From assembly GCF_024169245.1 (NCBI RefSeq), contig NZ_JALJWP010000001.1, forward strand, positions 2,109,501-2,173,500: a stretch of 64,000 nucleotides of DNA. Reading direction: 5' to 3'. This DNA is from Pseudomonas koreensis (lineage in GTDB: Bacteria > Pseudomonadota > Gammaproteobacteria > Pseudomonadales > Pseudomonadaceae). This document shows positions 50,111 to 61,910 of this stretch, piece by piece. How positions within the stretch are numbered: the stretch's first letter is position 1; each line of letters starts with the position of its first letter. The notes beneath the pieces were generated by a model. That model searched no databases. It saw only the letters and a program-made list of their open reading frames with translations, and was not told the DNA's origin. A program made the translations under genes and the position numbers.

Positions 50111-50878
50111 ATGGGCTTTGATCAGATACGTCAGCGCCGTTTGTCTGACGATATTGTCGAGCGCCTCGAAGGGATGATCCTTGAGGGCACGCTGAAGTCA
50201 GGCGAGCGGCTGCCGGCCGAGCGCACCCTGGCCGAACAATTTGGCGTATCACGCCCGTCGTTGCGCGAGGCGATTCAGAAGCTCGCGGCCAAAGGCTTGC
50301 TGGTCAGCCGCCAGGGCGGCGGCAATTATGTGGTGGAGGGCCTTGGTTCGACGTTCAGCGATCCGCTGTTGCAATTGCTTGAAAGCAATCCCGAAGCGCA
50401 GCGCGATTTGCTCGAGTTTCGCCACACCCTGGAAGCATCGTGCGCCTATTACGCCGCGCTGCGTGCGACCGATGTCGACCGTGAGCGCCTGACCGCCGCG
50501 TTCGAAGAGCTGCAGGACTGCTACTCGCGCCACGACGAAGTCAGCCGGGCGGAAGAGGGCGCGGCGGATGCTAAATTTCATCTGGCGATTGCCGAGGCCA
50601 GCCACAACGCGGTGTTGTTGCATACGATTCGTGGTTTGTTCAATCTGCTCAAGCGCAACGTCGTGACCAACATTGGCGGCATGTACAAACAGCGCACGGA
50701 AACCCGCGACATGCTGATCGCGCAGCACCGGGAATTGTATCTGGCGATTATCGAAGGGCGTGCCGAGCAGGCGCGCGAGGTGTCCAGCCGACATATTCTG
50801 TATGTGCAGGAAGTGCTGGAAGAGGTGCGTCAGGAGGTGCAGCGCATGGCTCGGGCGGAGCGGCGCAAGGGGATGTGA
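50111..50878 (+). CDS. lldR: LldR, FadR-subfamily (GntR) lactate-responsive regulator
   Basis: Regulator of 255 residues. The N-terminal winged HTH (about 9-75; GERLPAERTLAEQFGVSRPS) is followed by an all-helical FCD domain (about 95-235) that binds lactate or pyruvate at a metal site. It is transcribed divergently from lldP. The operator at 49900-49916 fits its family, so repression of lldPEFG-dld relieved by lactate is the likely mode. Confidence 0.94.
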   Translation: MGFDQIRQRRLSDDIVERLEGMILEGTLKSGERLPAERTLAEQFGVSRPSLREAIQKLAAKGLLVSRQGGGNYVVEGLGSTFSDPLLQLLESNPEAQRDLLEFRHTLEASCAYYAALRATDVDRERLTAAFEELQDCYSRHDEVSRAEEGAADAKFHLAIAEASHNAVLLHTIRGLFNLLKRNVVTNIGGMYKQRTETRDMLIAQHRELYLAIIEGRAEQAREVSSRHILYVQEVLEEVRQEVQRMARAERRKGM

Positions 50879-50910
50879 TCAGGCGTGTTTGTGTTGATGC
50901 TGAAATAGCT

Positions 50911-50975
50911 TTCGCGAGCAGGCTCGCTCCCACATGGAAATGCATTCCTGATGTGGGAGCGAGCCTGCTCGCGAA
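50911..50975. repeat. REPIN between lldR and smpB
   Basis: Inverted arms TTCGCGAGCAGGCTCGCTCC and GGAGCGAGCCTGCTCGCGAA with a short centre of about 25 bases. It is located between the convergent ends of lldR and smpB. Confidence 0.85.
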
Positions 50976-50995
50976 TTGGCGCTAAAGGGGAAAGA

Positions 50996-51478
50996 TCAGT
51001 CTTCCTTGCCCTTGTTGCGCACCGCACGCTGCAATTCACGACCGGCGTCGCGCTCGCGCTCGGTGTCACGCTTGTCGTATTCCTTCTTGCCCTTGCCCAG
51101 AGCGATCTCGCACTTGACCATGTGCTTGCTCCAGTACCAGGACAGGCAGACGCAGGCGTAACCCTTTTGCTGCACGGCGGCGGCGAGCTTGTCCAGCTCG
51201 CGGCGGTTGAGCAGCAGTTTGCGTGTGCGCACCGGGTCGGCGATGACGTGAGTGCTCGCGGTCATCAGCGGCGTGATGTGGCTGCCGAGCAACCACGCTT
51301 CGCCATCCTTGAGCAGGACATAGCTGTCGACCAGCTGCAACTTGCTCGCCCGCAGACTTTTTACTTCCCAGCCGGCCAGGACCAGACCAGCCTCGAACTT
51401 GTGCTCGATGAAGTAATCGTGTCGCGCCTTTTTGTTCTGCGCGATGGTCCCTGTTGGGTGTTTCTTCTGTTTAGCCAT
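50996..51478 (-). CDS. smpB: SmpB, SsrA-binding protein
   Basis: Partner of tmRNA in trans-translation, placing it in the ribosomal A site. The 160-residue protein has the conserved [20 protein letters not shown] and [19 protein letters not shown] segments, and a basic C-terminal tail ([20 protein letters not shown]) that enters the mRNA channel. The ATG at 51478 lies 119 bases from the divergent transporter gene. Confidence 0.97.
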   Translation of the reverse strand: MAKQKKHPTGTIAQNKKARHDYFIEHKFEAGLVLAGWEVKSLRASKLQLVDSYVLLKDGEAWLLGSHITPLMTASTHVIADPVRTRKLLLNRRELDKLAAAVQQKGYACVCLSWYWSKHMVKCEIALGKGKKEYDKRDTERERDAGRELQRAVRNKGKED

Positions 51479-51597
51479 AGGGGCGGCATTATATGGAGTT
51501 GTTCGGCTGTCGGCTACGGTGTTGCTGCGTGCTTGAGCAGGTTGAGTGAATCCCGGACAATGCGGCCTCTTTTTCTAACGCTTGGGCGTGATAAACG

Positions 51598-53001
51598 ATG
51601 TCGACAGACAAGGTTTCTGTCCACGGCAGTTGGGCTAGCCGCTGGGTATTCATACTCGCCGCGACCGGTTCGGCCGTGGGACTGGGTAGTATCTGGAAGT
51701 TCCCCTACATGGTCGGGGTCTACGGTGGCGGCGCCTTCGTGCTGATGTTCCTGGCCTGCATCGCGCTCATCGGTGTCCCGGTCATGCTCGCGGAAACCCT
51801 GATCGGCCGGCGCGCCCGGCAGAGTCCGGCGAACGCCCTGAAGGTGCTGGCGCTGGAGGCGGGGCACTCGGCCAAATGGTCATGGGGCGCATTTGCCGGG
51901 ATGATCACGGCCCTGCTGATTCTGTCTTTCTATAGCGTGGTCGGCGGCTGGTCGCTGGACTACATCGTCGACATGGGCCGGGGCGATTTCCAGGGCGCGA
52001 CGGCCGATCAGGTCGGCGCCTATTTCGGCAATGTGATCTCCAATCCATGGCGCCTGACACTTTGGCACACGATTTTCATGCTGCTGTCGGCCTACGTGAT
52101 CGCCAAAGGTGTGGTCGCCGGGCTTGAGCGCAGCTTGCGTATCATGATGCCGCTGCTGTTCGTGATGGTGTTGGTGTTGCTGGGTTACAGCATGACCACC
52201 GGGCATTTCATGGAAGGCGTGCATTTCATGTTCGACTTCCACCCGGAAAAGGTCCTCGACGGCCTGCTGCCAGCGATGGGCCACGCGTTCTTTTCGCTGA
52301 GCGTTGGCGTCGGCTCGATCATGATCTACGGCGCCTACATGCCGAAGAACACCTCGCTGTCGGGCACGGTGGTCGGCGTTGCGCTGCTGGATACTTTCGT
52401 ATCGCTGGTAGCCGGTCTGGCGTTGTTTCCGATTGTGTTCGCCGCGGGCCTGAACCCGAGCGAAGGCCCGGGCCTGATGTTCGTCAGCCTGCCATTTGCT
52501 TTTGGTAACGTATTTCTCGGCCAGTTGATGGGCGTGGTGTTCTTTGTGCTGGTCGCGGTGGCGGCCTGGAGTTCGGCGATTTCCCTGCTCGAACCGATGG
52601 TGGCGTACCTCGTTGAACGCACCAAAGTCAGCCGCGCGTGGGTGACTTTCTGGCTGGCGTTCACCTGCTGGTTTGTCGGTCTGGGCACGGTGTTCTCCTT
52701 CAATATCTGGAAGGAAGCCAAGTTTTTCGTGAACGAAGGCGGGGTGTTCAGCCTCTACCAATGGGGTGCGCAGAGCGGTCTCGACTTCTTCGGTGTGATC
52801 GATTTCTTCACCTCGCGGATCATGTTGCCCCTCGGTGGCTTGTGTTTCGTGCTGTTCGCGGGATGGGTGATGGGGCGTGAAGCGGTGCGGGATGAATTGT
52901 CCATCCGTAACCCGGTTCTGTTTGCCCTGTCCCTGTTCTTGATGCGCTACGTGGCGCCTATCGGCATTCTTGTAGTCTTTGCCGCTCAGCTCTGGAAGTA
53001 A
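51598..53001 (+). CDS. Sodium-dependent neurotransmitter:sodium symporter (NSS) family transporter
   Basis: Membrane transporter of 467 residues with about 11-12 helices, of the LeuT-fold NSS family. The first helix region reads TGSAVGLGSIWKFPYMVGVYGGGAFVLMF, covering the substrate/Na+ unwound segment. Likely substrates are amino acids or related solutes; specificity unknown. Its stop is separated from ratA by seven bases, so the two may be co-transcribed. Confidence 0.92.
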   Translation: MSTDKVSVHGSWASRWVFILAATGSAVGLGSIWKFPYMVGVYGGGAFVLMFLACIALIGVPVMLAETLIGRRARQSPANALKVLALEAGHSAKWSWGAFAGMITALLILSFYSVVGGWSLDYIVDMGRGDFQGATADQVGAYFGNVISNPWRLTLWHTIFMLLSAYVIAKGVVAGLERSLRIMMPLLFVMVLVLLGYSMTTGHFMEGVHFMFDFHPEKVLDGLLPAMGHAFFSLSVGVGSIMIYGAYMPKNTSLSGTVVGVALLDTFVSLVAGLALFPIVFAAGLNPSEGPGLMFVSLPFAFGNVFLGQLMGVVFFVLVAVAAWSSAISLLEPMVAYLVERTKVSRAWVTFWLAFTCWFVGLGTVFSFNIWKEAKFFVNEGGVFSLYQWGAQSGLDFFGVIDFFTSRIMLPLGGLCFVLFAGWVMGREAVRDELSIRNPVLFALSLFLMRYVAPIGILVVFAAQLWK

Positions 53002-53008
53002 CGCTTAC

Positions 53009-53443
53009 ATGACGACACATATCCAACGATCCGCGCTTCTGCCGTACCCGGCGCAATTTCTCTACGACCTGGTCAACGACGTCGCGCGGTACCCGGAGTT
53101 TCTGCCGTGGTGCTCGGAGGCCGAAGTGCTGGAAAGCTCCCCGGAACACATGCGTGCCAGTGTCGGCGTGGCCAAGGGCGGGCTCAGCCAGCATTTCGTC
53201 ACACGCAATACGCTGGTGCCGGGGCAATCGATCGAGATGAACCTTGAAGAAGGTCCGTTCACTCAGTTGCACGGCATCTGGGTATTCAAGGCGCTGAACG
53301 AGAAGGCCTGCAAGATCAGTCTGGATCTGTCGTTCGATTATGCCGGGCCGCTCGTGCGCGCAACTCTGGGGCCGTTGTTCAATCAGGCGGCTAACCAGCT
53401 GGTGGATGCTTTCTGCCAGCGCGCCAAGCAGATGCATGGTTGA
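53009..53443 (+). CDS. ratA: RatA-like START/COQ10 domain protein
   Basis: START-like protein of 144 residues from 53009 (MTTHIQRSALLPYPAQFLYD), a start family members share. It belongs to the group called RatA in E. coli (reported as a ribosome-association toxin) and to the COQ10 ubiquinone-binding family. A core role in quinone binding is at least as likely as a toxin role. It overlaps rnfH by eight bases. Confidence 0.9.
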   Translation: MTTHIQRSALLPYPAQFLYDLVNDVARYPEFLPWCSEAEVLESSPEHMRASVGVAKGGLSQHFVTRNTLVPGQSIEMNLEEGPFTQLHGIWVFKALNEKACKISLDLSFDYAGPLVRATLGPLFNQAANQLVDAFCQRAKQMHG

Positions 53444-53750
53444 GCCGGTGATCGAGATAGAAGTCGTCTACGCGGCGGTTGATCGGCAGGTTCTTCGTGC
53501 GATCAGGGTCGCTGAAGGCGTTAGCGTTAGGGCGGCGGTGCAGGAATCGGGCATCGCAGCCGAGTTTCCTGAGCTGAATCTGGCGGAGTGCCCGCTGGGG
53601 ATTTTTGGCAAGGTCGTGACTGACGCGGATTCTCGCCCTGTTAAGGCGGGCGATCGCATCGAAATTTACCGGCCGCTGCTGGCCGATCCCAAGGAAGTGC
53701 GACGCCTGCGCGCGGCGAAAGCGGCTGAGGCGAAAGCACGCAATTCTTGA
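53436..53750 (+). CDS. RnfH/RatB-family ubiquitin-like protein
   Basis: Small beta-grasp (ubiquitin-like) protein of 104 residues starting MVEPVIEIEVVYAA at 53436, inside the end of ratA. Conserved features are CPLGIFGKVV and DRIEIYRPLLADPKEVRRLRAAKAA. The function of the family is unclear. The ratA-rnfH pair is widely conserved beside smpB and bamE. Confidence 0.9.
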   Translation: MVEPVIEIEVVYAAVDRQVLRAIRVAEGVSVRAAVQESGIAAEFPELNLAECPLGIFGKVVTDADSRPVKAGDRIEIYRPLLADPKEVRRLRAAKAAEAKARNS

Positions 53751-53770
53751 TCAAGCCAAACGGCAGGCAA

Positions 53771-53799
53771 TAAAAAACCCGGAATGTCCGGGTTTTTTA
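53771..53799. terminator. Bidirectional terminator between rnfH and bamE
   Basis: Stem AAAAAACCCGG / CCGGGTTTTTT around AATGT, with T-runs on both strands. It serves the plus-strand ratA-rnfH unit and the minus-strand bamE. Confidence 0.92.
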
Positions 53800-53811
53800 T
53801 TGCCTCGCGAA

Positions 53812-54339
53812 TTACTGCGGCGAGGTGTCCAGCGGTTCTGGCGTCGGAACCGGTACGGTTTCCACACCATCGACGTCCTTCTGGATCTGATCCAGCAAGG
53901 AGCCTGGTTTGGCTGGCTTCTCACCTTCTGGCTTCTCGGCGTTTTCAGCAGGCGCGGTAACGTTCGTGCCGCTGTCCTTGCCGAGAATGGCTTCGTCACG
54001 GCTCACGCCCGGCATGAAGTCACCCGACAGGCTGACAAGCTGGTCGTTGGAATTGAAGATAACGCTGATTCGTTCCTGCTGGCGTTCACCGCCACCCGGT
54101 TGCAGGCTGTACAGATAATCCCAGCGATCGGCATGGAACGTGTCGGCAAGCAGAGGGTTGCCCATGATAAACCGTACTTGCGGCCGGGTCATTCCCGGGC
54201 GTAACTGGTCTATCATGTCCTGCGTGACGACATTGCCCTGCTGGATGTCGATTTTGTAAACCCCGGGGAATGAACAACCGGCGAGTGCGAGCAGTCCCAC
54301 AAAGGTGAAACTGGTTAGCAAGAGCTTGGTGTTTTGCAT
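53812..54339 (-). CDS. bamE: BamE/OmlA, outer-membrane assembly lipoprotein
   Basis: Component of the beta-barrel assembly machine. The 175-residue precursor has a lipobox LALAGC (Cys22), then the SmpA/OmlA fold with [35 protein letters not shown] and DRWDYLY. The C-terminal 65 residues are rich in acid, Pro and Lys, and extend beyond the E. coli protein of 113 residues, as in other Pseudomonas OmlA. It diverges from fur across 97 bases. Confidence 0.95.
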   Translation of the reverse strand: MQNTKLLLTSFTFVGLLALAGCSFPGVYKIDIQQGNVVTQDMIDQLRPGMTRPQVRFIMGNPLLADTFHADRWDYLYSLQPGGGERQQERISVIFNSNDQLVSLSGDFMPGVSRDEAILGKDSGTNVTAPAENAEKPEGEKPAKPGSLLDQIQKDVDGVETVPVPTPEPLDTSPQ

Positions 54340-54436
54340 CGGTGGGCGACTTCCACTATCTTGGCTGGGACAACGTAAACGCCGATCATACCCGCATTAA
54401 GAGAAGCTGCGAAGCAGCATCGCGAGAAAGCTGACC

Positions 54437-54841
54437 ATGGTTGAAAATAGCGAACTACGCAAAGCCGGCCTCAAAGTGACCCTGCCACGGGTCAAGATCC
54501 TGCAAATGCTCGACTCTACCGAGCAGCGCCACATGAGTGCCGAGGACGTCTACAAGGCGTTGATGGAAGCTGGTGAGGACGTTGGTCTGGCCACGGTTTA
54601 CCGTGTACTGACCCAGTTCGAAGCGGCCGGCCTCGTGGTCCGCCACAACTTCGACGGCGGCCACGCGGTCTTCGAACTGGCTGACGGTGGTCACCACGAC
54701 CACATGGTCAACGTGGAATCGGGTGAAGTGATCGAATTCTTCGACGAAGAAATCGAAAAGCTTCAGAAATCGATCGTCGAGAAGCATGGCTTCGAGATGG
54801 TCGATCACAATCTCGTACTGTACGTACGCAAGAAAAAGTAA
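54437..54841 (+). CDS. fur: Fur, ferric uptake regulator
   Basis: Iron-dependent repressor of 134 residues, the usual Pseudomonas length. The N-terminal HTH includes LRKAGLKVTLPRVKIL and MSAEDVYKALMEAGEDVGLATVYR. The dimerisation domain has the metal-ligand histidine cluster GGHHDHMVN and a C-terminal tail without the second zinc CxxC found in E. coli Fur. It diverges from bamE. No clear Fur box was identified in the short gap. Confidence 0.97.
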   Translation: MVENSELRKAGLKVTLPRVKILQMLDSTEQRHMSAEDVYKALMEAGEDVGLATVYRVLTQFEAAGLVVRHNFDGGHAVFELADGGHHDHMVNVESGEVIEFFDEEIEKLQKSIVEKHGFEMVDHNLVLYVRKKK

Positions 54842-54875
54842 GCATGTCGCGCGAATTTCACATTCGCGAAACGAA

Positions 54876-54901
54876 CGAAGGCGACCCAAGGGTCGCCTTC
54901 G
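54876..54901. terminator. Terminator between fur and recN
   Basis: Perfect 12-base stem CGAAGGCGACCC / GGGTCGCCTTCG with a 2-base loop; the plus side continues TGCTTTCT. It lies between the convergent ends of fur and recN and may act on both. Confidence 0.8.
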
Positions 54902-54917
54902 TGCTTTCTACCGTTTG

Positions 54918-56591
54918 TCAGGCCTTGGCGGTCACCACCATTTTTTTCGCGTGAGCCAGGGATTCTTTGGTCAGATCGATGCCACCGAGCATGCGCGCGA
55001 CTTCTTCGATACGTTCGTTCTTGCTCAGCTTGGCGACGGCGGTGTGAGTCGCCTTCTCGTCGCGGACCTTGTGCACGAACAGATGTTGATGACCCTGCGC
55101 CGCCACTTGCGGCAAGTGGGTCACGGTCAAGACCTGGCCGCGATCACCGAGACGCCGCAATAGCTGCCCGACAATCTCCGCAGTCGGCCCACCGATACCC
55201 ACATCCACTTCGTCGAATACCAGCGTTGGCACGCGGGAGGTCTGAGCGGTGATTACCTGAATCGCCAGACTGATCCGCGACAGCTCACCGCCGGACGCGA
55301 CTTTTGCCAGCGCCTTGAGTGGTTGCCCAGGGTTGGCGCTGACCAGTAATTCGACCTGTTCCAGCCCGTTCGGCAGCAACTCGTCGCTGCTGTTGGCTTT
55401 CAGTTCGATGGTGAAGCGGCCACCGGGCATGCCCAGGCGCTGGATTTCCTGCTCCACTGCACTGGCGAGACTGCCGGCCGCCTGATGACGAAGATCGCTC
55501 AGCTCGCGGGCTTTCTCTTGATAGTGACGGGCGTAGGAGGCCAGTTCTTCGCCCAGGCGCTCGATGGACTCATCGTTGGCGTTCAGGGTTTCGATTTCAT
55601 CGAGCAGCTTCTGCTGCATTTCGCCGACTTCGGTCGGCTGGATCCGGTGTTTACGCGCCAGGGTGTAGATCGCGTCGAGGCGCTCTTCCAGGTATTGCAG
55701 GCGAGCCGGGTCGGCATCGAAGTTGTCGAGAAAGCGGTTGAGCTCGCCGACCGCTTCTTCCACCTGAATCTGCGCGCTGGTCAGCAGACTGCTGGCTTCA
55801 CCCAGGGCGCCGACAGAATTGTTCACGCTGGCCAGGCGGTTGAGGCTGGCGGTCAGCGCATTGAGTACGTTGCCGGAATCGCTTTCGCTGCACTGCTCGA
55901 CCACTTGCCGGCAAATGCCCAGCAAGGTTTCGGCGTTGGTCAGGTTCTTGTGTTCCTGCTCCAGCTGTTCGAGTTCGTTTTCGCCGAGGCCGAGGTTTTC
56001 CAGTTCTTCGAGCTGGTAGCTGAGCAGTTGATGACGTGCGCGTTGTTCATCGCCGGAGTTGGAGAGGCGCTCCAGTTCCTGGCGGGTCTGGCGCCAGCGC
56101 TGTGCGGCAAGTTGCACCTGACGCGCCAGATCGGTGGCCCCGGCGTACTCGTCAAGCAGGCGGCGATGGGTGTCGGTTTTCAGCAGTGATTGATGTTCGT
56201 GCTGGCTGTGGATATCGATCAGCAGCTCGCCAAGGGCTTTGAGGTCGCCAAGCGGGCAGGGCGTGCCGTTGATATAGCCGCGCGAACGACCTTCGGAGGT
56301 GATGACCCGGCGCAGGATGCATGGCCCGTCGTTTTCCAGGTCGCGTTCGGCTAGCCAAGCGCTGGCTTCTGGGATATCAGCCAGGTCGAACGTCGCGAGA
56401 ATGTCGGCTTTATCGGCTCCCGGGCGGACCACGCCGCTGTCGGCGCGATCGCCCAGGGTGAGGCCCAGGGCGTCGAGCATGATCGACTTGCCGGCGCCGG
56501 TTTCCCCTGTGATCACGCTCATCCCGCGATCGAGTTCGAGATCGAGATGTTCGACGATGGCGTAGTTGTGTACGGACAGGTGCACCAGCAT
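54918..56591 (-). CDS. recN: RecN, DNA double-strand-break repair ATPase
   Basis: SMC-like ATPase of 557 residues that joins broken DNA ends in recombination repair. Walker A is GETGAGKSIMLDAL (residues 30-43), followed by the coiled-coil arms (about 150-350), then the signature region SGGELSRISLAI and Walker B TLVFDEVDVGIGG. A LexA-type SOS box lies 25-40 bases upstream of its ATG, consistent with strong DNA-damage induction known for recN. Confidence 0.97.
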   Translation of the reverse strand: MLVHLSVHNYAIVEHLDLELDRGMSVITGETGAGKSIMLDALGLTLGDRADSGVVRPGADKADILATFDLADIPEASAWLAERDLENDGPCILRRVITSEGRSRGYINGTPCPLGDLKALGELLIDIHSQHEHQSLLKTDTHRRLLDEYAGATDLARQVQLAAQRWRQTRQELERLSNSGDEQRARHQLLSYQLEELENLGLGENELEQLEQEHKNLTNAETLLGICRQVVEQCSESDSGNVLNALTASLNRLASVNNSVGALGEASSLLTSAQIQVEEAVGELNRFLDNFDADPARLQYLEERLDAIYTLARKHRIQPTEVGEMQQKLLDEIETLNANDESIERLGEELASYARHYQEKARELSDLRHQAAGSLASAVEQEIQRLGMPGGRFTIELKANSSDELLPNGLEQVELLVSANPGQPLKALAKVASGGELSRISLAIQVITAQTSRVPTLVFDEVDVGIGGPTAEIVGQLLRRLGDRGQVLTVTHLPQVAAQGHQHLFVHKVRDEKATHTAVAKLSKNERIEEVARMLGGIDLTKESLAHAKKMVVTAKA

Positions 56592-56615
56592 AAGGGCCGC
56601 TCCCAGGCTTGAGGT

Positions 56616-56631
56616 CTGGTTATTTATACAG
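56616..56631. promoter_or_regulatory. LexA (SOS) box upstream of recN
   Basis: CTGGTTATTTATACAG fits the CTG-N10-CAG consensus with the A/T-rich centre of gammaproteobacterial SOS boxes. It lies 25 bases before the recN start at 56591. Confidence 0.88.
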
Positions 56632-56748
56632 TGTTTCGTTCAGGCCTGACAATGCCCTCGCTTAGCTCGATTTGCTTGATCGAAAAGTTTTCTTAGCGCA
56701 TTCGAGAATGACTATTCAGCACTTTTTTGTAGGGACAATCGATTGCAG

Positions 56749-56779
56749 CCCTTGAAGCCTGATTTTGCGGCCCCATATA
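56749..56779 (+). promoter_or_regulatory. Sigma-32 heat-shock promoter of grpE-dnaK-dnaJ
   Basis: CCCTTGAA at 56749-56756 and CCCCATATA at 56771-56779, separated by 14 bases, match the sigma-32 -35 (CTTGAA) and -10 (CCCCATnT) elements closely. It lies about 50 bases upstream of the grpE start. Confidence 0.9.
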
Positions 56780-56831
56780 TCGGGGCAGAAGCGCGAGTCA
56801 GGCTCGCGGAAGAAATTGAAAGGAGAATTCT

Positions 56832-57398
56832 ATGGCTGACGAACAGACAGTAGATACGCAAAACCCAGATGCCAATCAGGCGCCCGAAGGTTCGGGTGAC
56901 GACCTGGCGACCCGTGTGCAAGTGCTCGAAGAGCAATTGGCCGCCGCGCAGGATCAGTCTCTGCGTGTTGCTGCCGATCTGCAGAACGTTCGCCGCCGTG
57001 CCGAGCAGGACGTCGAGAAGGCGCACAAGTTTGCCCTGGAAAAATTCGCCAGCGACCTGCTGCCGATCGTCGACAGCCTGGAGCGCGGCCTCGAGCTGTC
57101 GAGCCCGGACGACGAAAGCATCCGTCCGATGCGCGAAGGCATCGAGCTGACCCTGAAAATGTTCCACGACACCCTCAAGCGCTATCAGCTTGAAGCGATC
57201 GATCCGCATGGCGAACCGTTCAACGCCGTTCACCATCAGGCGATGGCCATGCAGGAAAGCGCCGACGTCGAGCCGAACAGCGTGCTTAAGGTTTTCCAGA
57301 AGGGCTACCAGCTCAATGGTCGCCTGTTGCGCCCGGCGATGGTCGTGGTCAGCAAGGCGCCGGCACCGGTTTCGCCTTCGATTGACGAGCAGGCTTGA
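56832..57398 (+). CDS. grpE: GrpE, nucleotide exchange factor for DnaK
   Basis: Promotes ADP release from DnaK. The 188-residue protein has an acidic, polar N-terminus, a long coiled-coil (about 28-65; [20 protein letters not shown]), the conserved [20 protein letters not shown] and [18 protein letters not shown], and a C-terminal beta domain. AAGGAG precedes the start. First gene of the grpE-dnaK-dnaJ operon. Confidence 0.97.
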   Translation: MADEQTVDTQNPDANQAPEGSGDDLATRVQVLEEQLAAAQDQSLRVAADLQNVRRRAEQDVEKAHKFALEKFASDLLPIVDSLERGLELSSPDDESIRPMREGIELTLKMFHDTLKRYQLEAIDPHGEPFNAVHHQAMAMQESADVEPNSVLKVFQKGYQLNGRLLRPAMVVVSKAPAPVSPSIDEQA

Positions 57399-57500
57399 AA
57401 TTAGCCGCAAGGCCCCCATTTAGAAGTCAAGCGTTTAAGTGCTACCGCAGTCAGCCACCACTGCTGCGGCAACAAAATCCAAAGTTTCGGGAGAGTGAAC

Positions 57501-59417
<1,917 letters not shown>

Positions 59418-59470
59418 GTTGTTGGTCGCCCGGTTGACTGCCTTGCGGCGGTGACTGGTAGGATGTCGCC

Positions 59471-59492
59471 GCGCGGGAGCTTGCCTCCCGCG
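59471..59492. other. Stem-loop in the dnaK-dnaJ gap
   Basis: GCGGGAG / CTCCCGC stem with loop around CTTGC, no T-run after it. It may attenuate or stabilise the grpE-dnaK part of the message relative to dnaJ. Confidence 0.5.
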
Positions 59493-59714
59493 TTGGCGTA
59501 TCTGGAATACGTGAATTTTTACAGCATGCGACAACGCTCGCGTGTTGGTGGTATGGCTGAAAATGCTCCTGCTTTTCGCGCCGCAGATACCGCATCAATC
59601 AAGACCAGGATCGTTGAATTGACGTGAGTTGGGTCCGGCCCTTAATGGGGGCTCAACGAGTTTGGCGAGGCTCAGGAGGGGTTTGCCGAACGTCCTTAAG
59701 AGTGCAAAGAACTT

Positions 59715-60839
59715 ATGGCAAAGCGTGACTATTACGAAGTATTGGGTGTCGAGCGGGGCACGAGCGAAGCGGACCTGAAGAAGGCCTATCGCCGCCTGGC
59801 CATGAAGCACCACCCCGACCGTAATCCCGGCGACAAAGCTTCCGAAGAAGCATTCAAAGAGGCCAACGAGGCCTATGAAGTGTTGTCCGACGCCAGCAAG
59901 CGCGCGGCATACGATCAGTACGGTCATGCCGGCGTCGATCCGAGCATGGGTGGCGGCGGTGCCGGTTTCGGTGGCCAGAACTTCTCGGACATCTTCGGCG
60001 ATGTCTTCAGTGATTTCTTCGGTGGCGGTCGCGGCGGTGCCCGTGGCGGCGCTCAGCGTGGCAGCGATCTGCGCTACACCCTGGAACTGAATCTGGAAGA
60101 AGCGGTGCGCGGTACGTCGGTGAATATCCGCGTTCCGACACTGGTCAACTGCAAGCCGTGCGATGGTTCGGGGGCCAAGAAAGGCTCGTCGCCGACGACG
60201 TGCCCGACCTGCGGCGGCATCGGCCAGGTGCGCATGCAACAGGGCTTCTTCTCGGTGCAGCAGACCTGCCCGCGCTGCCATGGTCAGGGCAAGATCATTT
60301 CCGATCCGTGCGACTCCTGCCACGGCGACGGTCGCGTCGAAGAGTACAAAACCCTGTCGGTCAAAGTGCCTGCCGGTGTTGATACTGGCGACCGCATTCG
60401 TCTGTCCGGCGAAGGCGAGGCGGGTACCCAGGGCGGGCCGACTGGCGACCTGTACGTTGTGATCAATGTGCGCGAACACGACATCTTTCAGCGTGACGGC
60501 AAGCATCTGTTCTGCGAAGTGCCAATCAGCTTCGTCGACGCAGCACTGGGCGGCGAGCTGGAAATTCCGACCCTCGACGGTCGCGTCAAACTGAAAATCC
60601 CCGAAGGCACGCAGACCGGCAAGCAGTTCCGCGTACGCGGTAAAGGCGTGGCGCCAGTGCGTGGCGGCGGTGCCGGCGACCTGATGTGTCGTGTGGCTGT
60701 GGAAACGCCGGTCAACCTCAACCGTCGTCAGCGTGAACTGCTGGAAGAATTCCGCAGCTCCCTGGCCGACGACAACAGCCACTCGCCGAAAACCACCGGT
60801 TGGTTCGACGGTGTGAAGCGTTTCTTCGGCGATTTGTAA
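59715..60839 (+). CDS. dnaJ: DnaJ, Hsp40 co-chaperone
   Basis: Type I J-protein of 374 residues that delivers substrates to DnaK. The J-domain (1-70) has the HPD motif in [11 protein letters not shown] Gly/Phe-rich linker (about 75-115; GGGAGFGGQ and FFGGGRGG) follows. The zinc region has four CxxCxGxG repeats ([32 protein letters not shown], about residues 147-203), and the C-terminal peptide-binding domains follow. dapB starts 9 bases downstream. Confidence 0.97.
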   Translation: MAKRDYYEVLGVERGTSEADLKKAYRRLAMKHHPDRNPGDKASEEAFKEANEAYEVLSDASKRAAYDQYGHAGVDPSMGGGGAGFGGQNFSDIFGDVFSDFFGGGRGGARGGAQRGSDLRYTLELNLEEAVRGTSVNIRVPTLVNCKPCDGSGAKKGSSPTTCPTCGGIGQVRMQQGFFSVQQTCPRCHGQGKIISDPCDSCHGDGRVEEYKTLSVKVPAGVDTGDRIRLSGEGEAGTQGGPTGDLYVVINVREHDIFQRDGKHLFCEVPISFVDAALGGELEIPTLDGRVKLKIPEGTQTGKQFRVRGKGVAPVRGGGAGDLMCRVAVETPVNLNRRQRELLEEFRSSLADDNSHSPKTTGWFDGVKRFFGDL

Positions 60840-61652
<813 letters not shown>

Positions 61653-61665
61653 GTCGTTGCTGAAC

Positions 61666-61698
61666 CCGGCGCAAACGTCCCGTTTTGCGCCGGTTTTT
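61666..61698 (+). terminator. Terminator after dapB
   Basis: Stem CCGGCGCAAAAC-like with complement GTTTTGCGCCGG around a short centre, followed by five T. It separates the dnaJ-dapB unit from the carA leader. Confidence 0.9.
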
Positions 61699-61828
61699 AC
61701 CGCTTGGCGACGACCTGTCGCATTCTCCGGCCTTTAAGGCTCTTTAGCGGTGGACCAAAAACGCCCTTTTCTGTAAGCTACAGCTTTAGTGTGTCCACTA
61801 AAAGCGCGCAGAATAATTTCAGTGAAGA

Positions 61829-61865
61829 AGCGGGGTGACGTGTCCATACGTCACTCCGCTTTTTT
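61829..61865 (+). terminator. Terminator-like hairpin in the carA leader (candidate attenuator)
   Basis: Stem AGCGGGGTGACG / CGTCACTCCGCT, 12 pairs with one G-U, loop TGTCCATA, then five or six T. It lies only 46 bases before the carA start and downstream of the dapB terminator, so transcripts that initiate in this gap must pass it. A GTG-started frame of 15 codons (61791-61838) ends within the left arm, but it lacks a ribosome binding site. Attenuation is inferred. Confidence 0.6.
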
Positions 61866-61910
61866 ACAACCTGCGATTGCCCTTTCATGCGTTATTTACG
61901 GGAGGTCTTC

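Noticed and set aside
53009..53750. RatA-RnfH as a toxin-antitoxin system
   Set aside because: Both genes belong to a conserved core block beside smpB and bamE; a quinone-related role is as likely, and stability functions are not implied.
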